Below, in pieces: positions 33,345 through 41,456 of a DNA stretch of 64,000 nt; position 1 is the stretch's first letter; the number at the start of each line of letters is the position of its first letter. Source of the stretch: Pararoseomonas sp. SCSIO 73927 (lineage in GTDB: Bacteria > Pseudomonadota > Alphaproteobacteria > Acetobacterales > Acetobacteraceae); assembly GCF_037040815.1 (NCBI RefSeq), contig NZ_CP146232.1, positions 3,218,501-3,282,500 on the forward strand, in the 5' to 3' direction. The notes beneath the pieces were generated by a model. It was not told the origin of the DNA, did no database searches, and saw only the letters and a program-made list of their open reading frames with translations. The translations under genes were made by a program, and so were the position numbers.

Positions 33345-34055
33345 ATGCCCGATTCACCGCCGCTCGGCCCCGAGGTCGATCCCACCCCGCGCCCCTTGCC
33401 CGCCCGCACCGCCCATCGCGGCGCCAGCCTGGACCTCGAGCCGCTGCACACCCGCCACGCCGCGGAGCTGTGGCAGGCGTCCCAGGCGCCTGGGGCGGAG
33501 CCGGGCTGGGCCTATCTCGGCTACGGCCCCTTCGCGGACGAGGAGGCTATGCGCCGCCACGTCGCCGCCTTCGCGGCCCAGCACGACCCGATCGCCTGGG
33601 CCGTGCGCCCGCACCGCACCGGCACCGCCGATGGCTGGCTGACCCTGATGGAGATCTTTCCCGCCGATTCCGCGATCGAGATCGGCCATATCTGGTTCTC
33701 CCCCCGCCTCCAGCGGACCCGGGCGGCGACGGAGGCGATGTTCCTCCTCATGCGGCACGCCATGGACGAGCTCGGCTACCGCCGCCTGGTCTGGAAGTGC
33801 CACGCCATGAACCAGCCCTCCCGCGACGCCGCCGCCCGGCTGGGCTTCCGCTACGAGGGGACGCTGCGGGCGGTGAAGGTGGTGAAGGGCCGGCTGCGGG
33901 ACACGGCGCAGTTCTCCATCCTGGCCGATGAGTGGCCGGCGCGGCGGGACGCGATCGCCACCTGGCTGGACGAAGCGAACTGGGACGGGGAGGGCCGCCC
34001 GAAGGCCTCGATGGCCCGCGCGGGCCACCCGCCGCTGCCCTGGCTGGCCGGCTGA
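33345..34055 (+). CDS. GNAT family N-acetyltransferase
   Basis: 236 residues from ATG 33345. RimJ/RimL-like GNAT: IEIGHIWFSPRLQRTRAATEAMFLLM (acetyl-CoA loop) and YRRLVWKCHAMNQPSRDAAARLGFRYEG are close to the widespread YjgM/RimJ-type proteins that acetylate amino-terminal or small substrates. An N-terminal segment of about 40 residues precedes the fold. The substrate is unknown. It diverges from fpr. Confidence 0.9.
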   Translation: MPDSPPLGPEVDPTPRPLPARTAHRGASLDLEPLHTRHAAELWQASQAPGAEPGWAYLGYGPFADEEAMRRHVAAFAAQHDPIAWAVRPHRTGTADGWLTLMEIFPADSAIEIGHIWFSPRLQRTRAATEAMFLLMRHAMDELGYRRLVWKCHAMNQPSRDAAARLGFRYEGTLRAVKVVKGRLRDTAQFSILADEWPARRDAIATWLDEANWDGEGRPKASMARAGHPPLPWLAG

Positions 34056-34167
34056 GGGTGCCGACCTGGGGTGGGGCGCCAGGGATGCCCGGGCCCCGCG
34101 TTAGCCTATATCGGTCATCCCGGCCCGCGATGTGCGGGGGGAAGGAAGCCTGAACGAGGGAGAGTGG

Positions 34168-34530
34168 ATGAGCCTCAGCGAATTGCTCGGCTTCGGCATG
34201 GCCAGCCAGTTCCAGCCCTCCGGCGACGGCTACGTCTATCGCGAGAACGCGAAGGGGCCGCCCGTCCCGGTCTCGCGGGAGGAGCGGGACCGTTTCGTGC
34301 GGCGCTACGCGCTCCAGTTCGTGCTGCAGGTCGCGGGCTTCATGGCGGCGGTGATCCTGGCGGCGGTGCTGACCGATGCCGTCTTCCCCACCCGCGCCGC
34401 GCCGGGCGGCTTCGTGCTGATGGGCGCGATGATGCTCCTCATCGGGTACCTGCTGTACCGCTGGATCCGGTGGGCGCTGGCGGCGCCAAGCCGCGCCCTG
34501 GCGGGGCGGGGACCGGCCTCCCGGCCCTGA
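34168..34530 (+). CDS. Small two-helix membrane protein of unknown function
   Basis: 120 residues from ATG 34168, preceded by GAGGGAGAG. A soluble N-terminus with GDGYVYRENAKGPPVPVSREERDRF is followed by two transmembrane helices (about 50-72 and 83-105). The domain is not recognised, though small proteins with this pattern are common in Acetobacteraceae. The good ribosome site and codon pattern support it as real. Confidence 0.7.
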   Translation: MSLSELLGFGMASQFQPSGDGYVYRENAKGPPVPVSREERDRFVRRYALQFVLQVAGFMAAVILAAVLTDAVFPTRAAPGGFVLMGAMMLLIGYLLYRWIRWALAAPSRALAGRGPASRP

Positions 34531-34573
34531 AGCGCGCCTCCGCGAGGCTTGCGCTGCGGGCGCCAGCCCCGAG

Positions 34574-35023
34574 ATGCGGCCCATGCGCGAAGTCCTCCCC
34601 ACCCCCGCCCGCATCCTCGGCCCGGCCGGGCTGATCCCCTTCGCCGGGCTCGCCCTGCTGGCCCTGGCCTCACCGGAATGGCGCCCGGAGGCCCTGCGCG
34701 GGTTGCTGGCCTACGGGGCGGCCATCGCCTCCTTCCTCGGCGCGGTCCACTGGGGTCTCGCGCTGCACCCCGCCCCGGGGGAGGAAGGGGCGGCCTGGGG
34801 CCGGATCGGGCTGGGCGTGCTGCCCGCCCTGGCGGCCTGGGTCGCGCTGATGCTGCCGGTATACCGGCCCGGCCTGATCGCCCTGGCCGCCATCCTCGTC
34901 GCGACCGCGCTCGTCGAGACCCTGGCCGCCCGGCGCGGCCTGGTGCCCGCCCCCTACCTTCGCCTGCGCTGGGGGCTGAGCCTCGGCGCGGCCGCCTGCC
35001 TCCTGCTCGGCGCCGCTGCCTGA
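34574..35023 (+). CDS. DUF3429 membrane protein
   Basis: 149 residues from ATG 34574 (ATG 34583 also possible). About five hydrophobic segments and the DUF3429 core YGAAIASFLGAVHWGLAL, with the conserved HWG, identify it. Family function is unknown. It follows the small membrane protein by 43 bp and may share its transcript. Confidence 0.85.
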   Translation: MRPMREVLPTPARILGPAGLIPFAGLALLALASPEWRPEALRGLLAYGAAIASFLGAVHWGLALHPAPGEEGAAWGRIGLGVLPALAAWVALMLPVYRPGLIALAAILVATALVETLAARRGLVPAPYLRLRWGLSLGAAACLLLGAAA

Positions 35024-35127
35024 CCCGCCCCGGCGTGACCGACACGGCTCTGTCACCGGGCTGCAAGAGCGGCGACATCTGCTGCTCGTAAGCCCCGGCC
35101 CCGATCTCTCCGGGACCTCTCGATTCC

Positions 35128-36495
35128 ATGCGCGCCATCCTCCTGGCCACCGCCGCCCTGCTGACCCTCTCCGCCGCCGCCGGCGCGCAGGAGAGGCGCT
35201 TCGAGGCCACGCTGGAGGGCCACGCGGTCCTCCCGGCGAACACGATCGTCCCGGCCCCGGCGGACGCCCCGGCCGATGCGCGGCAGGCCGGCAAGTACAC
35301 CGGCCCGAACAACCGGCGGATGGACGGCAGCCTGGCCGGCACCACCGGCCCCGCGCCGAACGGCCGCCCCACCGGCCTTTCCCTGCCTTTCAACGGCCAG
35401 GCCGTGCAGGGCTTCTCCGGCATCAAGCCCGTGGCGGGCGAGCCCGGCGCCTACTGGGTGCTGACCGACAACGGCTTCGGCAACAAGCGCAACTCCGCCG
35501 ACGCGCTGCTGATGTTCCACAAGCTGCGCGTGGACTTCCGCACGGGGCAGGTGATGATCGAGCGCACGGTCTTCCTCTCGGACCCTGAGCGCCGCGTGCC
35601 CTTTCGCATCACGAACGAGGGTACGGAGCGCCGCTACCTCACCGGCGCCGACTTCGACCCGGAGAGCCTGCAGCCCGTGGCCGACGGCTTCTGGATCGGC
35701 GAGGAGTTCGGCCCCTTCCTCATCCAGGTGGACGCGGAAGGCCGCGTGCGGCGCGTGGTGGAGACGGCGCTGGAGGGCCGCGCCATCCGCAGCCCGGACC
35801 ACCCGGACCTCGTCTCCCCCGCCACGCCGTCCGCCACGGTCTCCGTCCAGGCGCAGCGCAGCGGCGGCTACGAGGGCATGGCGCTGAGCCCGGACGGCTC
35901 CCGCCTCTACGCGCTGCTGGAGAAGCCCCTGTTCGGCGCGGAAGGCCGGCCGGAGGAGAACACCCTCCGCATCCTCGAGCTGGACACGGCGAACGGGAAC
36001 TGGACGGGCCGCGCGATGCGCTTCCGCTTCGCGGAGGGCGCGACCTCCATCGGCGACTTCAACATGATCGACGACCGCCGCGCCCTGGTGATCGAGCGCG
36101 ACGACTTCGAGGGCGATCCCTCCCGCGCCTGCGCGGCCGGTCAGGTGCCGCCCGCCTGCTTCCACGCCCCGGCGCGGGTGAAGCGCGTGTCCCTCATCGA
36201 CCTCGGCGAGACCGACGCGGCGGGCTACGTGAAGAAGATCGGCTACATCGACCTGATGGCGATCCGCGACCCGCAGGGCGTGGCGCGGGTGCGCGGCGAC
36301 CTCGGTGCCGACGTGCCGCGCGACCGCTTTGCCTTCCCCTTCTTCACCATCGAGAACGTGGCGATGGTGGATGCCGACCACATCATCGTCGGCAACGACA
36401 ACAACCTGCCCTTCAGCGCCGGCCGCCACCTGACGCGCGCGGACGACAACGAGCTGATCCTGCTGCGCGTGGCGGAACTGCTGCGCGCGCGCTGA
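35128..36495 (+). CDS. Secreted phytase-like esterase domain protein
   Basis: 455 residues from ATG 35128 with a Sec signal (MRAILLATAALLTLSAAAGAQ). The mature protein shows the esterase-like phytase beta-propeller (PF13449): GFSGIKPV, YWVLTDNGFGNKRNSAD, LTGADFDPES, GFWIGEEFGPFLIQVD, GYEGMALSPDGSRLYALLE, and the C-terminal IENVAMVDADHIIVGNDNN. These are calcium-binding propeller strands. It acts outside the cytoplasm, probably on phosphate esters; substrate unproven. A stem-loop lies just downstream. Confidence 0.85.
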   Translation: MRAILLATAALLTLSAAAGAQERRFEATLEGHAVLPANTIVPAPADAPADARQAGKYTGPNNRRMDGSLAGTTGPAPNGRPTGLSLPFNGQAVQGFSGIKPVAGEPGAYWVLTDNGFGNKRNSADALLMFHKLRVDFRTGQVMIERTVFLSDPERRVPFRITNEGTERRYLTGADFDPESLQPVADGFWIGEEFGPFLIQVDAEGRVRRVVETALEGRAIRSPDHPDLVSPATPSATVSVQAQRSGGYEGMALSPDGSRLYALLEKPLFGAEGRPEENTLRILELDTANGNWTGRAMRFRFAEGATSIGDFNMIDDRRALVIERDDFEGDPSRACAAGQVPPACFHAPARVKRVSLIDLGETDAAGYVKKIGYIDLMAIRDPQGVARVRGDLGADVPRDRFAFPFFTIENVAMVDADHIIVGNDNNLPFSAGRHLTRADDNELILLRVAELLRAR

Positions 36496-36504
36496 GGCGC
36501 CGGC

Positions 36505-36540
36505 GGCAGCGCCACGGATGGACAGGTCCGTGACGCTGCC
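36505..36540 (+). terminator. Stem-loop between the phytase-like gene and the amidase
   Basis: A 14-bp stem with one mismatch (GGCAGCG...CGCTGCC outside, ACGGA...TCCGT inside) and an 8-base loop begins nine bases after the stop. No T-run follows, so termination would be weak or Rho-assisted. Confidence 0.5.
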
Positions 36541-36581
36541 GCAGCATCCCGCCCCGCATCCACAGTGGGATTCGGGGCGGC

Positions 36582-37772
36582 ATGGCGGACGGGATTGACG
36601 GCAGCGGCTTCATGCCGGGCGAGCGGGCCGCCCTTGCGCACGCGGCGCACGGTCCGCTGTCCGGGCTGACCTTCGCGGCCAAGGACCTCTACGACGTCGC
36701 CGGTTCCCCCACCACCTACGGCAACCCCGACTGGGCCCGCACCCACCCCGTGCCGCCCTCCACCGCGCCCGCCGTGCTGGCGCTGGTGGAGGCGGGGGCG
36801 CGGTTCCTCGGCAAGACGAAGACGGTGGAGCTCGCCTATGGGCTGACGGGCGAGAACGTCTGGTACGGCACGCCCGTGAACCCGGCGGCGCCGGACCGCT
36901 TTCCCGGCGGCTCCTCCTGCGGGAGCGCCGCCGTCGTGGCCGCGGGGGAGGCGGACATCGCCCTGGGCTCCGACACGGGCGGCTCGGTCCGCATCCCCGC
37001 CTCCTACTGCGGCATCTATGGCATCCGGCCGAGCTGGGGCTCGGTGCCGCTGACGGGCGCGCGCGGCCTAGCGCCTTCCTTCGACACGGCGGGCTGGTTC
37101 GCCGCCCGCGCCTCCGTCCTGCGCCGCGCGGGGGAGGTGCTGCTGCCCCGAGGCGGGGAGGGGCAGCTGGGGCCCTGCCTGCGCGTGCAGGAGGCCTGGA
37201 TGAATGCCCACCCCTCCGTGGCGAGCGCGCTGAGCCCTGCGCTGGACGCGGTGGACGCGGCGATGGATGGCTGCCTGCAGATCTCCCTGATCCCCGAGAC
37301 GCTGGCGGTCCTCTACGAGAGGTTCCGCTCCGCGCAGGCTGAGGAGGCCTGGGCGACGCTCGGCGACTGGGTGGCCTCGACAGGGCCCGCCTTCGGACCC
37401 GGCGTGGGGGAGCGCTTCACCATGGCGCGCGACATGGAGCCGGGGCAGGGCGCCGCCGGCCGTACCTTCCGCCAGGGCTTCCGCCAGCGCCTGCTGGGCC
37501 TGCTCGGGGGCGGGGCGGTCCTGGTCTATCCCACCTCGCCCATGCCCGCCCCGAAGCTCGGCGCCTCGCCGGAGGAGCAGCTCTGGACCCGGGAGGTGAC
37601 GATCGGCGTCACCGCCATCGCCGGGCTGGCCGGGCTGCCCGAGGTCTCCATCCCCGCGGCCCGGGTGGACGGGGCGCCAGTGGGCCTCTCCCTCGTCGCG
37701 GCGCCGGGGCGGGATCGGGCGCTGCTGGCGCTGGCAGAGCGCGTGGCGGAACGGCTGGGCCTGTCGGTCTGA
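36582..37772 (+). CDS. Amidase signature family enzyme
   Basis: 396 residues from ATG 36582. The Ser-cisSer-Lys triad is visible: K34 in FAAKDLYD, S111 in PGGSSCGS and S135 in SDTGGSVRIPAS. Shorter than GatA (about 480), it matches the stand-alone AtzF/aryl-acylamidase or indoleacetamide hydrolase size. It hydrolyses an amide to acid and ammonia; the substrate is not deducible and no GatB/C is present. Confidence 0.92.
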   Translation: MADGIDGSGFMPGERAALAHAAHGPLSGLTFAAKDLYDVAGSPTTYGNPDWARTHPVPPSTAPAVLALVEAGARFLGKTKTVELAYGLTGENVWYGTPVNPAAPDRFPGGSSCGSAAVVAAGEADIALGSDTGGSVRIPASYCGIYGIRPSWGSVPLTGARGLAPSFDTAGWFAARASVLRRAGEVLLPRGGEGQLGPCLRVQEAWMNAHPSVASALSPALDAVDAAMDGCLQISLIPETLAVLYERFRSAQAEEAWATLGDWVASTGPAFGPGVGERFTMARDMEPGQGAAGRTFRQGFRQRLLGLLGGGAVLVYPTSPMPAPKLGASPEEQLWTREVTIGVTAIAGLAGLPEVSIPAARVDGAPVGLSLVAAPGRDRALLALAERVAERLGLSV

Positions 37773-37836
37773 GGGTGCGTGATTTTAACGTAAGAGGGTG
37801 TTTCCCCGGGGCCGCGTTCTGATCTAGGCATCGCTC

Positions 37837-38355
37837 ATGCCGATCCGCGACGCGACCCCTGACGACGCCCCCGCCATCGCGGCGATCTACGCCCACCACG
37901 TGCTGCACGGCACCGGCACCTTCGAGGAGGCGCCCCCCTCGGTGGAGGAAGTGGGCGCCCGCATCGCGAAGGTGCAGGCCGCAGGCCATGCCTGGCTGGT
38001 GGTCGAGGAGGAGGGCCGGGTCCTCGGCTACGGCTACTACGCGAACTTCCACGCCCGCTCCGCCTACCGCCACACCGCGGAGGACTCGATCTACGTACGG
38101 GACGACGTGCGGGGCCAGGGCGTGGGCAAGGCGCTCGTCGCGGAGCTGCTCAGCCGGGCGGAGGCGGAGGGGTTCCGCCAGATGGTCGCGGTGATCGGCG
38201 ATTCGGAGAATGTGGGCTCCATCGGCCTGCACCTCTCCCTCGGCTTCCGGCAGGCGGGGCTGTTGAAGGCGGTGGGGCTGAAGTTCGGCCGCTGGGTGGA
38301 CGTGGTCACCATGCAGAAGGCGCTGGGCGAAGGCGACCGCAACACTCCCGCCTGA
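37837..38355 (+). CDS. GNAT acetyltransferase of the phosphinothricin/methionine sulfoximine type
   Basis: 172 residues from ATG 37837. It begins IRDATPDDAPAIAAIYAHHV, has GTGTFEEAPPS, the acetyl-CoA loop VRDDVRGQGVGKALVAELL and SIGLHLSLGFRQAGLLKAVGLKFGRWVDVV, all characteristic of PAT/MddA proteins. Such enzymes acetylate phosphinothricin or methionine sulfoximine/sulfone, and may serve detoxification of natural amino acid analogues. It lies 64 bp after the amidase. Confidence 0.92.
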   Translation: MPIRDATPDDAPAIAAIYAHHVLHGTGTFEEAPPSVEEVGARIAKVQAAGHAWLVVEEEGRVLGYGYYANFHARSAYRHTAEDSIYVRDDVRGQGVGKALVAELLSRAEAEGFRQMVAVIGDSENVGSIGLHLSLGFRQAGLLKAVGLKFGRWVDVVTMQKALGEGDRNTPA

Positions 38356-38466
38356 TCGCCCGCGTCGGCGCGGCGCGTTGACGCGTCCCGGCGGATATGG
38401 ACTGCTCGCGCCCGCCTGAACCGGGGCCCGCCTGGCCCCGGCAACGACGAGGGGAAACGGACGGGC

Positions 38467-38805
38467 ATGCTCCTGGACCACCGCACCTATACCTGCCGGC
38501 CCGGCACGCTGAAGCGCCATCTCGCCCTTTATGAGGAGCATGGCTGGGCGGTGCAGACCCGCCATCTCGGCCAGCCCCTGGCCTATCTCACGACCGAGAC
38601 CGGCGACGTGAACAGCTACGTCCATATCTGGATGTACGAGGACGCCGCCGATCGCGCCCGCCGCCGCGCCGCCATGCAGGCGGACCCCGCCTGGGCCGCC
38701 TTCCTGCAACTGAGCGCCGATGCCGGCTACCTGGTGAAGCAGGAGAACAAGCTGATGACCCCCGTGGGCTTCGCCCCCGCCCCCCTGCGCGCCGCCGGGG
38801 CCTGA
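38467..38805 (+). CDS. NIPSNAP family protein
   Basis: 112 residues from ATG 38467 with GAGGGGAAA upstream. The ferredoxin-like dimeric alpha/beta barrel of NIPSNAP is evident: LDHRTYTCRPGTLKRHLALYEEHG and VHIWMYEDAADRARRRAAMQADPAW. Function of bacterial members is not established; some sit in catabolic operons. It is followed by a perfect terminator. Confidence 0.9.
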   Translation: MLLDHRTYTCRPGTLKRHLALYEEHGWAVQTRHLGQPLAYLTTETGDVNSYVHIWMYEDAADRARRRAAMQADPAWAAFLQLSADAGYLVKQENKLMTPVGFAPAPLRAAGA

Positions 38806-38813
38806 GCCGGGCC

Positions 38814-38850
38814 GCACCGCCCCTGCCGCGCAGGGGCGGTGCCTTTCCTA
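38814..38850. terminator. Terminator between convergent NIPSNAP and Bug genes
   Basis: GCACCGCCCCTG pairs perfectly with CAGGGGCGGTGC over a five-base loop, followed on the plus strand by CTTTCCT. The stem overlaps the end of the convergent Bug gene and could serve both directions. Confidence 0.85.
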
Positions 38851-39846
38851 CCCCGCCGTCACGCCCGCGCCGCGCACCACGCCGCCCCAGCGCGTCCTGT
38901 CCTCGGCGATGAAGGCCGCGAAGGCCTCCGGCGTGCCCGCCCCGGCATCGGCGCCCTGCTCGCGCAGCCGCGCCACCACCTCCGCATCCGTCAGCGCGCG
39001 CCGCGTGGCCTCGTTCAGCGCCGCGACGACCGGCGCGGGCGTGCCGGCCGGGGCCAGCAGCCCGAACCAGGAGGTCACCTCCACCCCCGGCACCGCCGAG
39101 GCCAGGGTCGGCGCCTCCGGCAGCATCGGCGTCCGCTCCGGCCCCGCCGTGCCCAGCGCCACCAGCCCGCCCGCGCGGATATGCGGCAGCACCGTCGGCG
39201 CGTGGTCGATCATCATCAGCACCCGGCCCGCCAGCAGGTCCGCGATGGCCGGCGCGCTGCCCCGGTAGGGCACGTGGGTGAGCTGGATCCCCGCCCTGGA
39301 GGCGAAGAGCTCGGAGGCAAGGTGCGTGATCGCCCCCTGGCCCGAGGAGGCGAAGGTCACCCCGCCCGGCCGCGCCTTCGCGTGCGCCACCAGTCCTGCC
39401 ACGTCCCGCGCCGGCACGGAGGGGTGCACCACCAGCACCATGGGCACCGTGGCCACCATGGAGACCGGCGCGAAGTCCCGCAGCGTGTCGTAGGACAGGC
39501 CGGGATAGAGGTGCGGCGTGATCGCCTGGGTCGCGCTGGTGCCGAGCAGCAGCATGTGCCCGTCCGGCGCGGACCGCGCCACCGCCTCCGTCCCGATCGT
39601 CCCGCCCGCCCCCGTGCGGTTCTCCACCACCACCGGCTGCGTCCATTCCGACTGGAACCGGTTCGCCAGCGCGCGCGCCAGGATGTCCGTCGCCCCGCCT
39701 GCCGCGAAGGGCACGACCATCCGCATCTGCCGGCTCGGCCAGCCCTGAAGTTGGGCCTGCATCTGGGTCTGGGACTGCGCCGGACGCCCGGCGCCCCAGC
39801 CCGCCGCCATGCCCAGCGCGGCCGCCACCAACGGGCGTCGCCTCAT
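38848..39846 (-). CDS. Tripartite tricarboxylate transporter (Bug-family) binding protein
   Basis: 332 residues from ATG 39846. A signal (MRRRPLVAAALGMAAGWGAG) precedes WPSRQMRMVVPFAAGGATDILAR, VVENRTGAGGTIG and FASSGQGAITHLASELFA, which are Bug/TctC blocks. It is a periplasmic carboxylate-binding protein with no TctAB partner nearby, like the one at 20356. The two Bug proteins are paralogous but clearly diverged. Confidence 0.92.
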   Translation of the reverse strand: MRRRPLVAAALGMAAGWGAGRPAQSQTQMQAQLQGWPSRQMRMVVPFAAGGATDILARALANRFQSEWTQPVVVENRTGAGGTIGTEAVARSAPDGHMLLLGTSATQAITPHLYPGLSYDTLRDFAPVSMVATVPMVLVVHPSVPARDVAGLVAHAKARPGGVTFASSGQGAITHLASELFASRAGIQLTHVPYRGSAPAIADLLAGRVLMMIDHAPTVLPHIRAGGLVALGTAGPERTPMLPEAPTLASAVPGVEVTSWFGLLAPAGTPAPVVAALNEATRRALTDAEVVARLREQGADAGAGTPEAFAAFIAEDRTRWGGVVRGAGVTAG

Positions 39847-39949
39847 GCCCTTCCTCCCTGTTCCCGGCAGGTTCGTCCCTGCTCGAAACGAAAGTGCAGC
39901 ACGGCCCCAGCGGCCCGGCAACCGGCCCCTTAACCGGCGCCGGGCGGCG

Positions 39950-40318
39950 TCAGCCCGGCCGGTAGCGGGCCGAGACCACCCCGTCCATGTGGAGGATCAC
40001 GTCCAGCTCCGCGCGTCGATCCGGAGAGGGGAGCAGGGCGACCACGCGGTCGAACCAAGGCGCGCGCCCCTTCACCCGGTCCAGGAACAGCGCGTCCAGC
40101 GCCTGGGCCATGGGCACGCGCCCGGCGCAGCAGGTGCAGGCGGCAGGGTGGGTGTCGCCCGGTTCGAAGCCCGCGCTGGCCACGATCCCGGGCGGCAGGC
40201 CGGCGGGCGGCTCCTCGGCCAGCAGCGCGGCCTTGCCGCCCCCGGCGAGGCTGGCGGCCAGCGCGGCCTCGTCCGCCACGATCAGAACGGGAATGCGGCC
40301 ATCGGCGAAGACGGGCAT
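39950..40318 (-). CDS. CobW-like CxCC fragment lacking a P-loop
   Basis: 122 residues from ATG 40318 (GAGG ten bases upstream; GTG 40330 also in frame). The core reads HPAACTCCAGRVPMAQALDA followed by LFLDRVKGRAPWFDRVV. In CobW/COG0523 metallochaperone GTPases, a CxCC motif is followed by exactly this kind of helix and a strand ending in FDRVVIET. Here, however, the Walker A (GFLGAGKTT) and G domain are missing and the protein ends with DGVVSARYRPG. It may be a metal-binding relict or a partner of a complete CobW elsewhere. It diverges from the ArsR-methyltransferase gene across a 22-bp palindrome. Confidence 0.6.
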   Translation of the reverse strand: MPVFADGRIPVLIVADEAALAASLAGGGKAALLAEEPPAGLPPGIVASAGFEPGDTHPAACTCCAGRVPMAQALDALFLDRVKGRAPWFDRVVALLPSPDRRAELDVILHMDGVVSARYRPG

Positions 40319-40342
40319 GGGCGGGGGCACCTCTTTCCAATC

Positions 40343-40364
40343 GACATAAAGATATCGTTATGTC
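40343..40364. promoter_or_regulatory. 22-bp palindromic operator of the ArsR-methyltransferase gene
   Basis: GACATAA-A-GATATC-G-TTATGTC is a palindrome with a single mismatched pair, ending 12 bp before the ATG at 40377 and 24 bp from the divergent start at 40318. An AT-rich ATAAAGAT-type dyad is what ArsR-family regulators of the methionine cycle (SahR-like) bind, as far as I recall. Its place implies autoregulation and perhaps control of both genes. Confidence 0.7.
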
Positions 40365-40376
40365 ATTTTCAGGTCC

Positions 40377-41309
40377 ATGGAAGAGACCCTGGCCCAGCTC
40401 CGCGCCGCCGCCGAGCCCACGCGGCTGCGCCTGCTCGCGCTCTGCGCCCGCGGGGCGCTCTGCGTCACCGATCTCTGCGCCGCCCTCGGCCAGTCCCAGC
40501 CGCGCCTGTCCCGCCACCTGAAGCTGCTGGTGGAGGCCGGGTTGCTGGAGCGGATGCCGGAGGGCTCCAACGTCTACTTCTCCCTCGCGCCGCGCGCGGA
40601 CCTGGCCCGCGCCATCCTGGCCCGGCTGCCGGAGGACGACCCCCTACTGGCCGCGGATCGCCGCCTGGCCGCCCGGCTGGGCGCGGAGCGGGTGCGCGCG
40701 GCCAGCGAGGCCTTCCGCAGCGCCGGCGCCGACTGGGACGAGATGCGCGCCCTGGGCCTGCCCGCCGCGGGGATCGAGCGCGCGCTGCTGGATGCCCTGC
40801 CGCCGCATGTCGGCCGGCTGCTGGATATCGGTGCCGGCACGGGGCAGCTGCTGGAGCTGGTGGCGGAGCGCTGCGACGCCGCGCTCGGGGTGGATGCCAG
40901 CCGCGACATGCTGGCCCTGGCGCGCGGCCGCCTGGCGGAGCGCGGACTGGCCCCGCGCTGCGCCGTGCGGCAGGCCGACATGTACCGCCTGCCCTTCCCC
41001 GACGAATCCTTCGACGCGGTGACGCTCCAGATGGTCCTGCACTACGCCGAGGACCCGGCCGCGGCCCTGGCGGAGGCCGCGCGCGTCCTATCGCCGGAGG
41101 GCGTGCTGGTGGTGGTGGACCTCGCCGCCCATGACCGCGCCGATCTGATGGAGCGCCACGCCCATCGCTGGCCCGGCTTCGATGATGCGGGGATGGCCGG
41201 CTGGCTCGGCGAGGTCGGCTGCGCCCTGGCCCCGCCGGTGGAGATCCCCGGTCCGCTCGGGGTGCGCCTGTGGTCCGCCCACCGCGCGGCCGCCGTGCAG
41301 CCGGCCTAG
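40377..41309 (+). CDS. ArsR-family regulator fused to SAM-dependent methyltransferase
   Basis: 310 residues from ATG 40377. Residues 1-80 are an ArsR winged helix (LRAAAEPTRLRLLALCARGALCVTDLC, SQPRLSRHLKLLVEAGLL). Residues 130-260 are a class I methyltransferase domain with GRLLDIGAGTGQLLELV (motif I), VDASRDMLALAR, DMYRLPFPDESFDAVTLQMVLHY. This architecture is common in alphaproteobacteria next to metF, where the protein senses S-adenosylhomocysteine or SAM; here metF is not downstream. The palindrome at 40343 is its likely operator. Confidence 0.9.
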   Translation: MEETLAQLRAAAEPTRLRLLALCARGALCVTDLCAALGQSQPRLSRHLKLLVEAGLLERMPEGSNVYFSLAPRADLARAILARLPEDDPLLAADRRLAARLGAERVRAASEAFRSAGADWDEMRALGLPAAGIERALLDALPPHVGRLLDIGAGTGQLLELVAERCDAALGVDASRDMLALARGRLAERGLAPRCAVRQADMYRLPFPDESFDAVTLQMVLHYAEDPAAALAEAARVLSPEGVLVVVDLAAHDRADLMERHAHRWPGFDDAGMAGWLGEVGCALAPPVEIPGPLGVRLWSAHRAAAVQPA

Positions 41310-41456
41310 GGCACCCGCCCTGGCCGTTCCCGGGGCGGGGATCATGCTTCGCGGCGAATGGCAACCGCACCGGGCACAACCCACCCTCCCGATCCCACGG
41401 CACCACCCGCGCGCGGCCCTTCTCCGCCCGCCCCGGGGCGGGGTATTCGAGGGCCG

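Noticed and set aside
30334..33642. Open frame of 1102 codons on the plus strand
   Set aside because: Antisense to dctQ, dctP and fpr, all clearly real.
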